From JACCRE01 sp049790855 (GTDB taxonomy: Bacteria > Planctomycetota > Planctomycetia > Planctomycetales > Planctomycetaceae): a stretch of 6,945 nt of DNA. Position 1 is the stretch's first letter. Each line of letters starts with the position of its first letter. Position numbers and translations under genes: made by a program. The stretch spans positions 1 through 6,945 of the forward strand of contig JBAQZJ010000302.1 of NCBI GenBank assembly GCA_049790855.1, written 5' to 3'. A model generated the notes under the pieces. It was not told where the DNA came from. It saw only the letters and a list, made by a program, of their open reading frames with translations, and did no database searches. Positions 5,464-6,945 of this stretch are shown here, piece after piece.

Positions 5464-6744
5464 TCACGCATCGCCCCGCAGCTTCGCGAGATCGTCCCAG
5501 TACCCCGGGTACGTTTTCGCCGTGCAGGCGGGGTCGGCGATCTGGACGCCGTGGGCTTTCAACCCGACAAGCGCGAAGCTCATCGCCATGCGGTGGTCGT
5601 CGTAGGTGTCGACGACGGCCGGGGAGATGGGTTGCTGCGGGATGATCGTCAGGCCGTCGTCGAACTCTTCGACCTGTTGGCCGAGCTTGCGCAGCTCGGT
5701 CGCGACGGCAGAAATGCGGTCGGTCTCTTTGTGGCGAACATGGGCGATGCGGCGGATCGTCGTCGGTCCGTCGGCGAACACCGCGACCGCGGCGAGCGTT
5801 TGTGCCGTGTCGCTGATCGCGTTCATGTCGACGTCGATGCCGCGCAGCGGTCCGCCGGTGACGGTGAGCGAATCGCGCCCTTCACCGACGACGCAGCCCA
5901 TTCGCTCCAAGGCTTCGACGAAGTGAATGTCGCCTTGCAGCGACTTCAGAGTGAGTCCCTCGACGGTTACGGTGCTACCGGTGATCGCCGCAGCGGCGAA
6001 GAAGTAGCTCGCGGCGCTGGCGTCGGGTTCGATCGCGTAGGTCGTGGCTCGGTAGTGTTGTCGTCCAATACGAGATCCCTCGGGAGTTCGCTCGATGTGG
6101 ACACCGAATGACGCCATGACATGTCGCGTCATTTCGACATACGGCTCGGAGACCAGTTCGCCAGTGACGTCGAGGCGAACCGTCTCCGCGGCGTACGGAG
6201 CAGCGAGCAACAACGCCGACAGATACTGGCTGGACGTTCCCCCGGCGACGTCGGCACCTCCGCCCCGCAGTCCGTTCGCATTCACGACCACCGGCGGACA
6301 ACCGTTGTCGAGTTCGCAGCGGACGTCGCCGCCGAGGGCGTTCAGGCTCTCGACGAGGTCGGCGATGGGCCGCTGTCGCATGCGGGCGTTGCCGTCGAGC
6401 CGGTAGGTTCCCCGTCCGACCGCACAGGCCGCGGTGAGGAACCGAATGCTCGTACCGCTGTTGCCGAGAAACAGATCGGCGGCCGTCGCGGGGATCTTCC
6501 CTCCGCAACCGGCGACCGTCGCCGTGCAGGCGGCCCGATCGTGTGCGACCGCGATGCCCAGCCGGCCGAGGCCGTCGATCATCACCCGCGTATCGTCGCT
6601 GTCGAGAACACCGGTGAGCGTGGAAGTTCCGTCGGCGAGTGCCGCGGCGACGAAGGCCCGGTTCGTGAGGCTCTTGGAGCCCGGCGGACGGACCGATCCG
6701 ACCAGCGGACGGTCAACGGGTTCGATCGGCAGCGGGTTCTGCAT
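5464..6744 (-). CDS. aroA: 3-phosphoshikimate 1-carboxyvinyltransferase (EPSP synthase), 426 aa
   Basis: Cytoplasmic shikimate-pathway enzyme that transfers the enolpyruvyl group of PEP to shikimate 3-phosphate, giving EPSP on the way to chorismate. The length is normal and the active-site set looks intact: PGSKSLTNRA at 21-30 (K24, S25, R29), GNSGTSIRFL at 94-103, RMRQRP at 121-126, the S3P-binding SSQ at 171-173, Y202 in SEPYVEMT, EPDASAASYFFAAAAI at 239-254, the catalytic D312 in DMNAISDTAQT, KETDR at 339-343, DDHRMAM at 382-388 and K410 in CTAKTYPGYWDDL. The position matching E. coli Pro101 is Phe102, while the preceding Gly is kept. The ATG at 6742-6744 lies close ahead of the first conserved block; no good Shine-Dalgarno sequence precedes it. 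The TGA at 5464-5466 overlaps a possible GTG start of rsmB, so the two genes probably form one operon. No other shikimate gene is in the window. Confidence 0.96.
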   Translation of the reverse strand: MQNPLPIEPVDRPLVGSVRPPGSKSLTNRAFVAAALADGTSTLTGVLDSDDTRVMIDGLGRLGIAVAHDRAACTATVAGCGGKIPATAADLFLGNSGTSIRFLTAACAVGRGTYRLDGNARMRQRPIADLVESLNALGGDVRCELDNGCPPVVVNANGLRGGGADVAGGTSSQYLSALLLAAPYAAETVRLDVTGELVSEPYVEMTRHVMASFGVHIERTPEGSRIGRQHYRATTYAIEPDASAASYFFAAAAITGSTVTVEGLTLKSLQGDIHFVEALERMGCVVGEGRDSLTVTGGPLRGIDVDMNAISDTAQTLAAVAVFADGPTTIRRIAHVRHKETDRISAVATELRKLGQQVEEFDDGLTIIPQQPISPAVVDTYDDHRMAMSFALVGLKAHGVQIADPACTAKTYPGYWDDLAKLRGDA

Positions 6745-6765
6745 CGGCGGGTGGGAAGAAGGTAA

Positions 6766-6783
6766 GGTGAGCCTCGGCCCACC
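6766..6783. repeat. Near-palindrome upstream of aroA
   Basis: Bases 6766-6783 form an 18-bp near-palindrome: GGTG, one mismatched base, GCC, a two-base centre, GGC, one mismatched base, CACC. It starts 22 bp upstream of the aroA ATG. Its CCCACC at 6778-6783 can alternatively pair with GGTGGG at 6805-6810. It could be an operator-like site, a leader hairpin or part of a dispersed intergenic repeat; nothing in the window decides this. Confidence 0.35.
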
Positions 6784-6819
6784 CTGCTACAGAAACTGGC
6801 TTAAGGTGGGTGGCGGGGC

Positions 6820-6848
6820 CTAACAGCCTGTTGAACAACGGGTTTCTC
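6820..6848. mobile_element. Possible insertion-sequence end or remnant upstream of aroA
   Basis: The stretch contains TAACAGCCTGTTGAACAACG, with a small internal dyad (AACA, three bases, TGTT). From memory it resembles sequence found at termini of some bacterial insertion sequences; I could not match it to a named family. From here to the right edge no gene is complete. On the minus strand two short frames run in from the edge, one ending at TGA 6912-6914 (ALYASTTTS) and one at TGA 6856-6858 (ending NRTQITPALAS). Either could be the tail of a gene outside the window, including a transposase, but this is unproven. No target-site duplication is visible. Confidence 0.2.
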
Positions 6849-6945
6849 TGCGCGGTCAGCTTGCGAGTGCTGGCGTGATCTGAGTTCGATTCCTGAAGAG
6901 GCGGATACGGTTCAAGACGTCGTGGTGGACGCGTAAAGTGCGGCT

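Overview
This is a GC-rich bacterial chromosome segment carrying four complete genes, all on the minus strand. In transcription order (right to left) they are aroA (EPSP synthase), rsmB (16S rRNA m5C methyltransferase), a secreted leucine-rich-repeat protein, and a 12-TM MMPL/RND-family transporter. The most likely source is a member of the Planctomycetota. That is an inference from three things: no clear Shine-Dalgarno sequence before any start, the SDS22-like LRR protein with its C-terminal cap, and the short intergenic repeat GCCGCGACCGTCAGGGAGCG. From memory, the peptide read through that repeat (RSLTVAA) recurs in spurious planctomycete ORFs; I could not check this or the taxonomy.

Layout. 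Bases 1-243 lie downstream of the transporter and hold two compact hairpins close to its stop, but no gene I can call. Bases 244-2748 encode the MMPL transporter. Bases 2749-3009 hold a perfect 23-bp inverted repeat, a candidate sigma70-type promoter and a leader with mutually exclusive stems. Bases 3010-3855 encode the LRR protein. Bases 3856-4033 hold its candidate promoter and most of a long hairpin whose outer arm contains the rsmB stop codon. Bases 4034-5386 encode RsmB. Bases 5387-5463 are the aroA-rsmB junction, with a third copy of the repeat. Bases 5464-6744 encode AroA. Bases 6745-6945 are upstream of aroA and hold a near-palindrome and a sequence resembling an insertion-sequence end.

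How the genes work together. aroA and rsmB are probably co-transcribed: 77 bp separate the aroA stop from my preferred rsmB start, and an alternative GTG start overlaps the aroA stop by 4 bp. The LRR and MMPL genes each seem to have their own promoter, with a strong dyad between transcription units. The four products (aromatic amino acid synthesis, ribosome modification, an exported scaffold protein, membrane export) have no obvious shared pathway. I see no defence system, CRISPR array, biosynthetic cluster, tRNA or rRNA. The coding content looks ordinary; the parts worth a second look are the repeats and RNA-fold elements between genes.
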